Positions 11,428 to 23,738 of a stretch of 64,000 nucleotides of DNA are shown in pieces. The stretch's first letter is position 1, and each line of letters opens with the position of its first letter. A program made the translations under genes and the position numbers. The stretch comes from Isoetes taiwanensis (taxonomy: Eukaryota; Streptophyta; Lycopodiopsida; Isoetales; Isoetaceae). The stretch spans positions 12,082,725 through 12,146,724 of the forward strand of contig JAJEKV010000002.1 of NCBI GenBank assembly GCA_021234155.1, given 5' to 3'. A model generated the notes under the pieces. That model had not been told where the DNA came from. It did not search any database and saw nothing but the letters and a program-made list of their open reading frames with translations.

Positions 11428-12665
11428 TTTTTTTTTTTTTTGAAGAACTGTGTCAGCAATATATTAAAAGAATGGTAATGTTACAAAGCAAGTGAGGAGG
11501 AAGGAGAACTGCCCCAAAGAGACAGTGATACCTCGACACTCCACAACAACTGCAACTCTACTGCTGTACAAACTGGCCATCACCATCTACCACACCCAAG
11601 AAGTCCCGCCAAATGGAAAACTTCCGCTCTACTAATCCCGGGAACACCAAAAAGCTTTGAAATAGCTTGTACCCAGTCGAGGAATCGAGAGGTCACAGTC
11701 GCTGAATCCCCCGAAGATCCACAACCGCCGGCTTCCAAATCAACCACACCAACCAAGCCACGACAGATGCAAGGCTTGTCACTGCATTTCCAGACCGCCA
11801 AGCACCAGGATATACATGAAGCAAAGAATTGTTGGCTATTCAATCTCACCAAAAGCGAGCCCCGACCCAATCCCGTGCAACCCGCAAGTGAGGGCATAAA
11901 AACCGCACAATGCTCCACAGCCTCTCGATGAAGGCCACAACAAGGGCAAAGAGGGCTCACACCCGCCTAAACCCGACTCACAAGGACATTCACCGACATA
12001 AATGTGCACCACCGCCACGTATAACCAACCTTCTGGTGGGGAAGTGAGCTCCATGTCCACGCCCAAACCGAGCGCCATCGAGAACCCTAAGCCGCAGAGA
12101 CCACTTGCTGAAGGGGTGAGTGTCATGAATAGCCAACACCCTGTAATAAGACCGCACAAAACAAGAGAATACAACATCTCGGATGAACCTTCCAAACTGC
12201 ACCACCACATCACCCCGAGGGACTATAGGTATGTATAGCTGAATACTCCCCGCCACTTGTTCCCGTGATAGCCCTGGCCACCGCCCTTCAGCGAAAGCGA
12301 GCTCGAAAAGAACTCCCAATGGCTATTGACCATCCCAATACCAATCCTCCAAGGTGAGCACAAAGCTTTCGCCTCCAACGGCCTCAAGGCCCGAAAGCAT
12401 GCACGCGGGCGACCAAGGGCAGTAATGCTAGGGGGTAGAGGAACCCACAAGAAAGGAGAAGAGTGGTGATAAACTGAGGCATAACCTAGCTGGAAGAGCA
12501 CACGCACGTGATCCCAAGCCCGCAACACCCCCGTGAGAAAAGGGGATGCATGTGGGAAAGGCCGAAGACCATACAACAGTGCCCAGGGCAACTCTACATG
12601 CACAGACGACTTTCCAAATGCCACACAATGGCGAAGAGATTGCTTCATCTACATGTACTAAATAG
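11428..12665 (-). mobile_element. 5'-truncated LINE, 3' end with zf-RVT and poly(A) (copy 1)
   Basis: Minus-strand open segments in shifting frames encode the C-terminal part of a non-LTR retrotransposon ORF2. The order is a post-RT region (PWALLYGLRPFPHASPF and VLRAWDHVR), a middle segment (VLAIHDTHPFSKWS), then the zinc-binding zf-RVT region CPCCGLHREAVEHC. The 3' end on this strand reads CTTTGTAACATTACCATTC, then GACACAGTTCTTC and an A run (plus-strand T run near 11430-11445). Multiple frameshifts make it a dead copy. A homologous copy lies on the plus strand at 60230-61052. Confidence 0.85.
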
Positions 12666-12669
12666 TATT

Positions 12670-15010
12670 TCTAGAGTGCTCCTTTTCTTGGTCATTGATT
12701 TTCGATGAGAGACAAAATTGTATGGTCGTGATTAAATTAGTCCCATTTGTTTATTTACATCTCTATGTTTTATTCTTGCCAGCAGGCAGCCTATGCAATA
12801 ATGTTTTAGAGTTTCTGCTTCTTGTAAGCAGATTCAGATACAAAAGCAAGCTGATGAATCGATTGCATTGTTCACGTTATACTGGCCGAAAATTCTGTAC
12901 TAGATTTGAAGTTAGATTTGGCAGCGGCTGATTGAGGATTTTGCATCAGATAAAGAGTCCCGATATGGCCGCGACTGATTGAGGCACTTGTACCGAATTT
13001 GGAGTGTAGTTTGGAGTCCGGATTTGCCAGCAGTGTTACCTCAGCTAATAGTCTACTTGGTGTTCGATTTGCATTTTGACTGCTCTTTGTGATCCAAAAC
13101 AGTGCCAGATTGTCCAGATCTGGATCCAGCTGCAGATTCCGCAGCAGTGAGCAAAGGTCAGTAAAGCAATTGAATATTTAGTTGCAAACAGGGTTTTGTA
13201 TGCAGACTTCAATAGAAGTGGAAACCGTTGGCCATATTCTGGTAAATCTATTCTTCTTATGCTTGTTTACTTAATTTAAGTGCTTGGTCTTTAGGGATTT
13301 CATGTCTATAAGGTACGGGAATGTCTGAAGTAAGACTGTGTTCTTGGCAGAAAATGTTTCATCACAGTAGAGAGACCATGGAGCATTTCGTAAGATCTCA
13401 TTCCGACATTTCTTCCTTCTTTGTATAGACCAGTGAGTCTAGGGAGGGATCAACTTCCACAGATTCTTGCTTTTTTCCTCAAAGTGAGCAACATTGCCAC
13501 AATCCATATTACAAATGGGATATGGATCAGAGAGTTTCATCATTTTGTATGCTTTGCAATGGTGCTGGACAGTATATCTTTTCCACCAAAAAAATGTTAT
13601 GTTGTTTGTGTTTATTGTAAAATAAGTCATTTATAAGAAATTTATAAGAAGGCAACTCTCTCAGCTTTAGTAGTATCTGTTCAATATGGTGGAAACATTA
13701 GTTGTAATTATTAGTAACGAGATGGCAAAGCATTTGATGAGATCTCATCATCATAGTAACGAGATGGTGAAGCATTTGGTGAGATCTTATTTGGGCATTT
13801 CTTCCTTTTAGGAATTATCTTTTCACTTGTTCAGAATTATCTTAACTCTTGTTAAAGTTTACTTTTGAAAAGACTTGCATGGACTCGGACATTTCTTGCT
13901 GCCAACTACCATACAAATCTTTGCAATATTTTAATCCTACAACGACCCAGTTTACAGCAATACGCCTCCATATAGTTCTAGCTTTGCATATTCTAGCCAA
14001 CCTAAATTTGGTCAGTGACGCTTGTAATGGCAGAAACATGCCCTTCATTTCTAGTAAGTTTATTATCACTCCCATGGCTTTCTAATTAGTGGATAGTGGT
14101 TATATGCATCGACATTCATTAATACGTGATGGAAAAAACTTTCTATCAAACTATTGAATCACTCACTTGCTAGGCATGTATGCCCTTAGTGATACACTAC
14201 AACTACAACAAGAGAGCCTTAGTCAAAAGTTCCACGTGGAGCTCTTATGGGAGCAACATAAACTTGTGGACTTGGCTTATGACCTAGGTATTTTCCAATG
14301 TTTAAATGGCTCCACACGTTTCACATTATATTCATTGTACCATTATATTTCTTGTAGTTCTTATTTAAGGTTACGTGTGTTCGACTAGAATATCCAAGCT
14401 TCATAGTAATTAATATTTAGGCTTAGTTTACCTATATTTGCTTCTGCTAGAAAGGGCCCAAGATTTTTTTTAATATAACAATCAACACATAACTACCATT
14501 AGCATTAACTACACAAACCATTACATCCAACATTCTTAAATTAAAATCCCCCTGAAACCCCTTTCGGTTTGGGTTCATATTCACACGGGGGATAACGTAG
14601 GGCATTGAGAGCCCCTAAAATCGTATAACACATGTATAAAATCAACACCATTCAGCATATTGCCTCAAACCTTATAGTATTTTTCAAACCTCAACATACA
14701 ACATACCAAAACTTGTACAAGCATACCCCATAAACGAGGATCACTATCTACAGTCTAGATCGAGGAATAAAGGGCAAATATGCCCATCCAACAGCTCTCG
14801 ATGCCCAAAATCAACCCCCCGTGTGAATATGCACCCAAACCACATACACAATGCCTCATTTAAATTAATTATGAAATATTATCTTAATGAATACACAATG
14901 CTGACACTATCAACACAGAATATCTATTGATCAAAAAGAAAAGTTCCTAACAACCATATACAATGTTCAATCATTTGTCACCTAAAGAATCAAACAACAA
15001 GACTAACATC
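12670..15010. other. No gene seen
   Basis: Several ORFs of 60-80 codons occur on both strands without recognisable motifs. GAGATGGCAAAGCATTTGATGAGATCT near 13720 is repeated in altered form near 13760 and, more loosely, near 13380. Nothing else is supportable. Confidence 0.4.
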
Positions 15011-15017
15011 AAATGGC

Positions 15018-15100
15018 TCCTTGGGGATCGAACCCAAGCATTTCCAGATAGCCATAAAATCGAAATCATATCTGGCATCTTCGCTTGCGCTCCATGAGGC
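15018..15100 (-). other. Possible tRNA-derived SINE head (A/B boxes)
   Basis: On the minus strand a sequence like a pol III B box (GGTTCGATCCCC, plus-strand 15023-15034) lies about 40-50 bp after a segment resembling an A box (GAGCGCAAGCGAAGATGCC, about 15076-15094). No complete cloverleaf can be folded, so this is not a tRNA gene. A tRNA-derived SINE promoter or a decayed tRNA-like sequence is possible. Confidence 0.25.
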
Positions 15101-15570
15101 ATCCAACACTTGCATTTCTATCATCTTTCTTCAAGCTGCAAGGTCTGCACCTTCCATTCACCGTGTTGCCACCACATTTTACAAGATCAATATCTTAAAC
15201 AGAAGTAAGCAACATCAAGAGTATAGGCATCCAGATTAAGCGGTATGAAATTCATGCCCACAAACTCAGATGCATCTAGTGGCCTAAAGATATCAGCAGG
15301 GTCCTCACAATTAAATTCAGTGTGCATATCATCCCAACACCTGCGTCTTCTCTTTCCAATCCTACCAATTGGCTTGATGCACTCACTTGAGCCACACAGT
15401 CCACATCCTTAGCAAAAGCAATGTGGGGCTTGCAAGCAACTATCCTTGCAGCATGGACACGGTTCTTCTGGATGTAAGTAGAATTATGCACGACCATCCA
15501 AGCAATGGAGAAACAGAAGATACCTATTCTAATCATTTTTGTCACAACATAAATTAAATCAGAGTTCATC

Positions 15571-16118
15571 CTACCACTTACCAGATAATTCAAAGTGGAT
15601 TGCCCTCGTAATCAAGTTCCTGTGATCAAGAGAAACATTTTTCTTCAGCTTCCCCGCACCATTCATAGCATAGAGCCGCTTTCCCTCCTCAACATGCTCA
15701 ATGGTTACGTCATGGAAAGCATACTTATGGCGCGATTTCCCTATACCCTTGAGATAGTAACCCACCATCCCCTTAAAACAATGCAATTTAGAATCCTTCA
15801 AAACCTTGCAAATTAATATATGCCCAATTGGCTTGGCATCCTTCCACCCCAGATATTGTTTAATTAACATGTTAACAACAGCAGCATTCTATGGAAAACA
15901 CCTTGCAAATGCAGGTAGTCATTCTCTGCTCCCCTTTCCACGCTAACAACATCAGCCATGCACATCAACGTCAGGAAGCTTGTAAACTTCTCAAAGAATA
16001 CCAAATCAATGTCCACTCGACTGCAGGACAGCGTCACAGATACATCAATCCACCTGCCATCACCACGTTGGAACAATTTTGCCTTCCTTTTTTTCTTAGA
16101 ACATGCCCTCATACCCAC
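15571..16118 (-). pseudogene. HUH/Rep-like endonuclease fragment, frameshifted
   Basis: Two overlapping minus-strand frames (16118-15864, then 15870-15571) appear to be one protein broken by a frameshift near 15880. The first part is basic at the N-terminus (KKKRKAK) and ends in VERGAENDYLHLQGVF. HLHLQG fits motif II of HUH rolling-circle endonucleases, where His-x-Gln binds the metal. The second part has KQYLGWK, then GMVGYYLKGIGK, which fits motif III, where a Tyr makes the nick and a Lys follows. Known families with this arrangement include CRESS-DNA virus Reps and HUH-type eukaryotic transposons such as Replitrons; I cannot tell which this is. No superfamily-3 helicase or capsid gene is seen nearby. 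The family call is my inference from motif order only. Confidence 0.45.
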
Positions 16119-17560
16119 AAGAGCATCAAGACATACAAGAACCAGAATACAAGGACATAGACAGCAAGACCTGTAGCAGGCAATGGTATCAAAGTGCCTT
16201 CCATCACAATCTAACTGCGACTAAGGCGTATACCATAAACCAGGAAAAAGAAAAACAAATACAAAATACCATCGACACTAGCAAACTGGATAGGATAGGG
16301 AAGCAACTTACCGGAATAGCAACTCCCGTGACTCCAGGGATGCATGACACGGTTGGCCAAACCCTGCTCTCGCATGCCATAAGAGAATCCCATGCCCATT
16401 CAAAAAAATACCAAACTTATATAATTTTGACCTAAAAAAAATGCACAAATACCCAATGGTTCCTTGCCAAAAAATCCAATTATAGCAACTTCCCAATCCA
16501 TACGATTTGCAAACTGTTGAAAACTAGGACATTTGATCCTTGCATCCAGGATTATACGAGTACATCAAGGCGATGAGATAAGAGTACCCCGGGGGTTTCA
16601 CCCTTTTGTACACGTATGACCCAAGTGCGTGACTGGATATGGGTTTTTTCAAATTCGAAACGTCCGTATACGGACTGGTCTTTCATACGGTCGACCACCA
16701 TTCTTCCTTTAGTTTTCTTTTTCCTTTTTTATGCAATATCTCTAGGTGGCTGCAAATGCGCCCCTAGCTGGACATGATTGATGTATATTTGGTCTCATAG
16801 ACCCAAGCGGTCTCTCGTAGACGTTAATATAATCTTTCTTTCTTCCCGCAAGTGGTCGAGAAGGGGGAGTTGGGCGGGAAGGTCCGATCCGTATGCTACG
16901 TTAGGAGGGCCTACTCCTACTCCGAATGCTCTGAAGAACCGAGGCGCCATCAGAATGGATAATTGAAGTCGCAGGGTTCTGAAATCGTAGAGTGATTTGC
17001 TAGAAGAACTCAGGATCCTGTTCATATTGGTTTGCCCTCTTCTTAGCATGAATATGTGCTTTGAGGCCGGGGCTTTATGAGAAAAATGCTCAAATCATTG
17101 TTGCGCTCATGGTCACTTTTGCTCTGTGGAGATCGGCAACAACGAGTCTAACAACCGATCTCTTTTTTGATGGCGGTAAGCTTTGATCCAAAGGTATTTC
17201 AAGTCGTTGCTCTTGCTTTTCTGACATGGCTCCAGCGGCTCTTGAGAGGCATCTCTTCATACAGTTCATCATAAGGCCCAGATGCCAGCATGCCCCGGCC
17301 ATGTATTAAAGCCCGAATCATCTTACTGTTAAATTTTAAGCTCCAGCTATGGGATGGGCTGGCGATTGCACAAATTTTCATGGTGATGGTATAAATGATA
17401 TGCAGATAGATATTGTTTGCAGTTGGAACTCGCCCAGCAAGCATTCGCACCCAGCTGAAGGGAGAGTTTGTTATTTTTGACAGAATGTGCAAGGAAAGTT
17501 CTGGCAGAAGGTGGCCTTTTCCATTGCTTTGCTTTTCACTGATCTTCTGTCACATATATG
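16119..17560. other. No confident gene
   Basis: Overlapping short ORFs on both strands with no recognised motifs. A segment near 16580-16620 (CCCCGGGGGTTTCACCC) resembles patches at 20170-20260, suggesting a dispersed repeat. Confidence 0.35.
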
Positions 17561-17567
17561 TTAACAG

Positions 17568-19501
17568 AAGGAATGCCGCTTTTGAGCCAGCGAAAGCTCC
17601 TGCGAGTCGAATAATGCATTCCAAGGTTGCAAAAGATCATGTGGCTCAGATAATGCAACGATTTTGTCAACAACATAGCAGGTAAAAGTTCTGCTTCTCA
17701 TGACATTGCCATAATTGCTCTTTCTGCAGGAAGAACTGCAGCAATTGTCAACTTAGTGCACTCAGCTCAGTTTATAGCTGAAGTTTCTGTTAGAAAATCT
17801 GTTAGAAAAGAGTATCTGGTTGCTTTGTTGCTATCAGTTTGAACTCGTATATATCTATCCAATTTTTGAAAATTAATTTTCCTATGGACTTCGTAGCTTT
17901 TGAGCTGTAATGTTGTGGCATTATATGATGTTGCACTAAATATATTCATATTCTTCTAGGAACAAGTTTGGTTCTATAACGACATTTCCATAAAACGGTC
18001 TAAAAGGTGATGTGCCAGCCTAAAATCAGTTTCTCTGATGCTAATGTATTTTTCCAACATGATATTATCTGTGGCATCAGAATACCAACAACACAATTTT
18101 ATCCAGAGATTGAATGAGCATATACTTTTATGGGCGGTTATTGCAGTGCCAGCTCCTAATAGAGCTCCACAATCCGTTTACTCTTATGTGCAGTCTCTTA
18201 TTCAGGATTCGGGCAGGTATGTTTTCAAGCTAATTGGCTCATGCCCTTGCGGCCCGTGCAAACCCAGAATCGGCATCCGTACAGGTATTTTCGATGATCC
18301 AATAGTTTTTTTCTCAGATTCAAGGTCGATTTCTACATTTTTTAGCTGCAAAATCTGATGGAACAATGCCTTTTGCTCTATAGGGAGCGTGATCAATGCA
18401 TTAAGGCTCTTCATAAATATGCCAGTGTCAAGCCAGTTGTTACATGCACAGGTTAGTTAAGAAGAAACTGATCTCTTGCCTTGCGAATTGCTTCTGTGCA
18501 TCTGTGAGTTGGACATCAATTTGCTTTATTTCAGCTTGCTATGATTCAAGATCTAGATGTTGCTTTCTTCAAAAGGCTGGATGGCCTGCAACCATGTGAA
18601 ATGACAAAATTGAATGCTGGAACATATATAATTGTAGTATATGCTAAGGTATAACGTTTGTCACATGGAATAGCTGCAACATACATCATCAGTAGTGTCT
18701 GCAGAGTCCTTTGAAGTTAGCATTGATAGCTGTGTGCATGTTGGTTGTTTTATGAACGGCATGCAAATTTCCAGTTGTCTTGGCTAGCATTATCATTTAT
18801 TTTAGCTAGCATTATGGATTCAAGGTTAACTGTTATGCAAAAAGAAAAAAAGACTTGATTCTGCATATGCAACTGCATAAGTGACTAAAGTTTTTTCCTT
18901 TGACAGAAATTCTTATAACTTTGAAAGCTTTAATTCCTCAGGCGATGATTTTAATTATTACAAAATTTGATTGGGTGGCAGTCGGCAAGCAGCTATTGCC
19001 CTAGATCAGTTGGAGACAAGGACTTCAAGGGGCTTTTCTACTGCAGAACCTTCAGTTTGCTCATCAAGAAGTCGTTTAATTGCTCCACCTGGATTTTCTG
19101 GACATGGAAGTTTGCCTGCAGTTTCACCAACCGGGTTCTCATTACGAAGTAGTGGTAGACATCAAGTGATTTCAGGTAGTGAAATATGTTCTTTGTTTAT
19201 TTGTTGTTTGTTTGTTTGTTTGTTTGTTTGTTTGTTCTTAAGCTGGTGTTTTTTTAGAAGCTCAAGTAGCAGACTTTATGAAACTGATGTCTCCATGATC
19301 GGCCATGCTGCAAGCTGCAGAAATTCTAGTGATATTGAACTCATTGATTTTGCTATAATGGTTGTTGGACAGCAAGGCTGTCCAATACAATTTAATCATG
19401 GTCATAGTAGCTCTCAAGACTTGCCTTCATTTCCTAATGTCTTTCCACATGCCCTCGCCACTGATGACATGCTTATGCGTGGTCTGCAATCTCGAGGTTG
19501 A
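17568..19501 (+). other. Exon-like segments of an unrecognised gene or pseudogene
   Basis: Several plus-strand open segments are bounded by plausible AG/GT sites. They are 17568-17681 (FEPAKAPASRIMHSK...), about 18105-18215 (HILLWAVIAVPAPNRAPQSVY), about 18385-18452 (ERDQCIKALHKYASVKPVV), about 18534-18649 (FFKRLDGLQPCEMTKLNAGTY) and about 18978-19175 (SRQAAIALDQLETRTSRG, then a Ser/Pro/Gly-rich stretch). The exon phases I worked out do not join cleanly, so this is a decayed gene or my borders are wrong. No family could be assigned. Confidence 0.3.
19190..19236. repeat. (TTTG)n microsatellite
   Basis: About nine TTTG units, some imperfect, lie in what looks like an intron or the 3' part of the exon-like cluster. 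Confidence 0.9.
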
Positions 19502-19509
19502 AGGCAAAG

Positions 19510-21560
19510 GTACATGTGCATACAGGGTTGTTTTGTAATATCAATTAATGTTGTGTGGATTCGTTTTCTCATTTGTATTATTGCAGGAACAAATCATCAT
19601 GGTAGTGCACTGAGGCAAGGGGCCATGTTATGATCTATAAAGAACGGCTTAGCTATGTCTAAGGATTCCAGAAAGGAGCTCGTGGCAACTCCTATATGGC
19701 TTTGCTTGTGTGAGTAAGATTTGCTAATGATGGGGATATGCAACTAACTGGTTCCCTTGGTAGTAGCTTTTTGTATTCTGGTATAGAGACTGGCACTCAC
19801 CTGTCTTTGCAAGGGCTCCTAAATACGTGTTCATAATTTGCAAAGGCTCCTTAGAATTACCCTTGTAATGTCGCATGCATGTAAGAACCCCAGGGAAATG
19901 CGAGACCGAGATGCGAGAAATGTCAATTAAAAACATTTTGAAATTTTATTTATTCTGTACATAGGGGTAGGGTGCACAAGCACAAACTCAAGTACAAGAT
20001 CGGGTAGGGGTATGTAAAAATTAGGATAGTCCGAAAGTACATCTATGGAAAGGGGCTTGGAAACTGGCTTTTCCTATTTACGTATGTAGGGGTTTTCCAC
20101 CTCCAAAAAGTCATATACAGGGGTTTTCTCTGGACCCCTTGCAAGCAGATGTGGTATCCCGATATGCGTAGGTGAAACCCCTGGGAAGAGTACTAGAACA
20201 CCAAAGGTCAAGTTTGGCATCCACATTAAGGGCTAACTATGGAATCCCCCGGGGGACTCACCTATATATATAATATGGACATACTATCTGCATTACTAAA
20301 GTAAGAAGAAAACCCTCAGTATACGGTCCAAAAAAATCTAGAAAATACCCATTTCGTAAATGTACAGGCTTAAAATATTTCAAAATGTGTCAAAAAACCA
20401 CCCCTTTCCATATATTTTCGTACGAAAACACTAAAAAATAACCCATTTCTTATAACTCAGATGGTTCATATGGGATTTCAAGGTGAACCCCCCTTATGGA
20501 ATCCAAACTATACCCGTTCCATGGACCATTTCAAGTTATTAAAACGGTTAATGATAATGCAGATTAGTTGAGATTGCTTCAAGTTTGAAAATTGCATGAT
20601 GTAGTAAATATTTCACTTAAAACAGTTTATTAACACTAGACCTGTCTCTGGGACCATTCCTGATCTATGGACCAGAACTGACCCACATGACCTCTGCCAC
20701 TTAAACCCATGTAAGTCGCGAAAAAGATTTCAATTTTGTAATATACCACCACCATTTGAGTCTTCACTCATTTCTTAATGATCTCTGAGAATTTCAAGAC
20801 TAATGGGGTCACCTGTTACCTTGTGGTGATTGCTCAAATATTAGAGAATTTGGCAATTTTTGCACCAGTCCAGAACTGCCTTCTTCGATATTTACTAGCA
20901 TAAAGTGATCTAAATCTTGCTAAAGTTGGAGGTATTTGCCTGTTTATTATAGAACACATTGAGTTTTATGTTCCCGTGTTTTCTTGCTATCATCTGACAT
21001 CGATGGAAGCCGCCAAACCCTATTTTGGTCAAAATAGTTGCTTGAGGTTCAAGAATTATTTTTCTTTTATTATGACAAGTTTGACTTAATTCTTGTGGCC
21101 ATGAGTTGCTAACTATACGCGCTATACTTTAATAATTTTTTGGAGAGTTCATAAGTCATATTAGCCTCAATATTTACCTAAAAGAATCTACTATTTATAT
21201 TTTAAAATGCTCCAATAACAACCATCCATAATACCATGAGGGTAATAAATGATGCGTTCTACTTATATCTACATAGAACATAACTCTTATCAACTTACAT
21301 ATAGTGTTGAGTCAACTCCATAATTATAGGTCTAAAACTCCACAATGATGATAGTTAGTGATATTTATTGATGAATTCAAGTCGATGTTGTGAAGTTTAG
21401 CCATGACAATACGTAAATAGACCATATGACGTTTCATGTCTGCTTCTTTGGTTATAGAAAGATTCATTAACCATCATTCATTTAAATTGGATTTATGTCA
21501 GGATTTTGGACCATTTTGGCACTGCAACTTTTTCCCGGGTTAGTAAATTTGCATCGAGAA
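19510..21560. other. No gene seen; decayed repeat patches
   Basis: AT-rich, with patches such as GTAGGGGTTTTCCACCTCC and CCCCCGGGGGACTCACC between about 20085 and 20520 that look like decayed repeats. A stretch near 21455-21505 matches, inverted, 49769-49815 (ACATAAATCCAATTTAAATG and on). Confidence 0.4.
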
Positions 21561-21639
21561 TGTGACTTTTTTTAATAACAGCACAACATGATTGCATTAA
21601 AAATTAAAAATATTTCACATATGCATGTCGAGTTACATA

Positions 21640-22400
21640 TTGCCAATTACTTCTCAGAAGTGACCCCTAGAGATATCATAGCTTTCTTCCTCACTTCCAC
21701 AGGTATTGTAACCCTAGCAGTCTTGCCTGGGATGACCTTTGGGGTCCATGAAAACAAAATAGTATCTAACTCAACCCAATCATCCCCTTCAATAGGGTTT
21801 CTCTTCCATCTCTTTGTCCAACGGGTCTCTATACCTTTCTTCACGCCCTTGCATTTAAGCGGTGCCTTTGGACACCACCACTCCCACACGAACTTTGTTC
21901 ACATTGCGGTCACCTACTTCTTTGCAAACCTACGAGATGGTGTAACCCATCCACACGGGGTATATCTCTTTGCGCTCTGGTACTATAGTGCAAATTGATG
22001 GCAAAGCAAGTCATCTTTGGGATCATAATCCTCCAGCCAAGAGATATTTAGGCCTTCCTTTCCTAGGACCAACATAGTGTTTTTCAGCAGCTGGAGGAGC
22101 CATGGACTTGCGAATACTACTAACCACATCATCAGCTTCCTCAGGTGTTATCAAGTCTCTCCACCTAGTCTTAGGTAGCCATCCATCTTTGAGTTCATCA
22201 GAGGATGTGTCTACTTGTCCCAATAATCCATGTACCTGTGTCCAATAATCTATCAATGCAAGGTTGGTATCATCGGGGTTATTTTTCCAATACTTGATGT
22301 ATTCAGAAATGCCGTCCAATGTGCTTGGGTAAAAGCACGCTGTGGTGTTCCAATTCGGCTGTCCCCCCTGTCCGCCCAAAATGTGGCGTTGCATCCACCA
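21640..22400 (-). pseudogene. Decayed unrecognised coding region
   Basis: Two minus-strand segments in different frames (22394-22023, then 21889-21647) are separated by a stretch with stops. The first has 123 codons (SEYIKYWKNNPDDTN, WLPKTRWRDLITPEEADDV). The second is basic and Trp-rich (FSWTPKVIPGKTARVTIPVE). They probably derive from one gene, perhaps transposon-borne, but I recognise no domain. It is divergent from the transposase-like region that starts near 22594. Confidence 0.35.
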
Positions 22401-22593
22401 CTTTTATGGTATGAAAGTATAATTATGGCACCGCTCAGCTGCCGGTATTTAAGAATAGAGTCCCAATTTGTGGGGGAAATTCTAATTTCAAAAACTAAAA
22501 TTCAAATTCAAATTCCTATTCTTTGCCCCCTTCCTGTTCTTTGCTTACGTCCTGTTCTTTGGCTCCCTCCCTGCTGCAAGCTCCAATCCATTG

Positions 22594-23305
22594 TGGATAT
22601 GGATGTCAATGAGGTAATCTGTACACAAACCGGCATTTCAGACAGGAGAAAACGAAGAAGAACCAAGGAACAAGAAATGTTGAAGAAAAGGCGCGGAGGA
22701 AAAGAAGAAGAGAAGAAAAATTGGAGCTTGCGAGAGGTGGTGAAGGATCCGGTTCATCAAGAAGTGCAAGCAAATAAAATGCCGTATTGTCCTTAGTTTG
22801 CTAACGTCTTTTCCATAAAGCGGACCAAAAGAATGGAGGATAGCACGAAGAAAGAAATTTTACTTGATTTTTTGAGGGATAAAACATTGGAAAAATTCAT
22901 AGGTGAAGAATTAAAGGATTTGGAAGCCAAGAGCATCGTTATAAGGAGCCCTCGGGACTCCATGCGGTATCAAACTCTCTACCAGCAACAAGCGCCTAGC
23001 GACCAAGAATAAGCGCCTTGCAATATGCGTACCCACGTCGTGCGGATTCCGAAACAAGTGACAAAATCAGCCGGCGAGATCTTGGAAAGGTATTAGGTGT
23101 TCACCCAAGAAACACGCAAAAGGCAAAAAGAAAAAGGGAAGAGATCGATTACAATGGTGGGAAATGGGTTTCTTACAAGAGGGCTAAAAGATTCGATGCA
23201 ATTTCAGATGAACATATAAAAAGATTCAAAAATTTTGGATTGAGAACACTAGAGTGTCTCCTAACACAAAAAATGTTAGAACTAGAAGATTGGAGAGAAA
23301 TGTAA
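22594..23305 (+). pseudogene. N-terminal part of a decayed transposase-like gene
   Basis: Basic, lysine-rich reading frames with several breaks. The frame 22230-22796 ends in a bZIP-like basic stretch (RRKRRRTKEQEMLKKRR). A second frame starts near 22835 (MEDSTKKEILLDFLRDKTLEKFIGEELKDLE). A third, 23018-23305, gives SRRDLGKVLGVHPRNTQ, a helix-turn-helix-like segment, and ends in a Lys/Leu-rich helix. Orientation and spacing suggest the front of the gene whose core lies at 25434-27207. The link is inferred from position only. Confidence 0.4.
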
Positions 23306-23738
23306 GAGAAGAACATGCTGCCCACTATCTGGAGGAATCACAGGTTAGTTTATTTCTGTTAATCATGTTTTCTTAGTTATGGTGCTTAGTATGGTGGTGC
23401 ATGTGGTGGTTATTGTGTTGTACAGTGATTGTGGTGTACTGTATGTAGCATGTGAATTGTGTGTAGTTGACTCTAGTCTGGAATGCAATTATATTTAATG
23501 TTTGGAATATTATTAGAACATGACAGAATTGAGTACTCCTTTACTGGGTGTGTGTACAGTCTAAAAATAGTTGAGCTATAACTAACTGATCCTGAGATAC
23601 AAATTTTTGTTGAATAAAGACAATCAGATTCAAGCACGGCTCTGTTGGAAAGTATGATATATTAAAAAAAGGATCTTACAAAATTTGGCTTTACAAAATT
23701 TGGCTTTCCATTGAAAGCTCTGTACCCGAGAACTAAAT

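Noticed and set aside
11580-12648. Several separate small genes on the minus strand
   Set aside because: These overlapping frames are one frameshifted LINE ORF2 remnant, confirmed by the homologous copy at 60.2-61.05 kb.
15018-15100. A tRNA gene on the minus strand
   Set aside because: A B box is present and an A box is arguable, but acceptor and anticodon stems do not form. Kept only as a low-confidence SINE-like feature.
15571-16118. An integrated geminivirus
   Set aside because: No capsid, helicase domain, intergenic stem-loop or second viral gene is visible. The Rep-like motifs alone do not support a virus.
17568-19501. A Virilizer-like (m6A writer) gene 3' end, suggested by the SRQAAIALDQL...SRG stretch
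   Set aside because: I could not confirm the resemblance, the exon phases do not join, and no other conserved block was found. Left as unrecognised.
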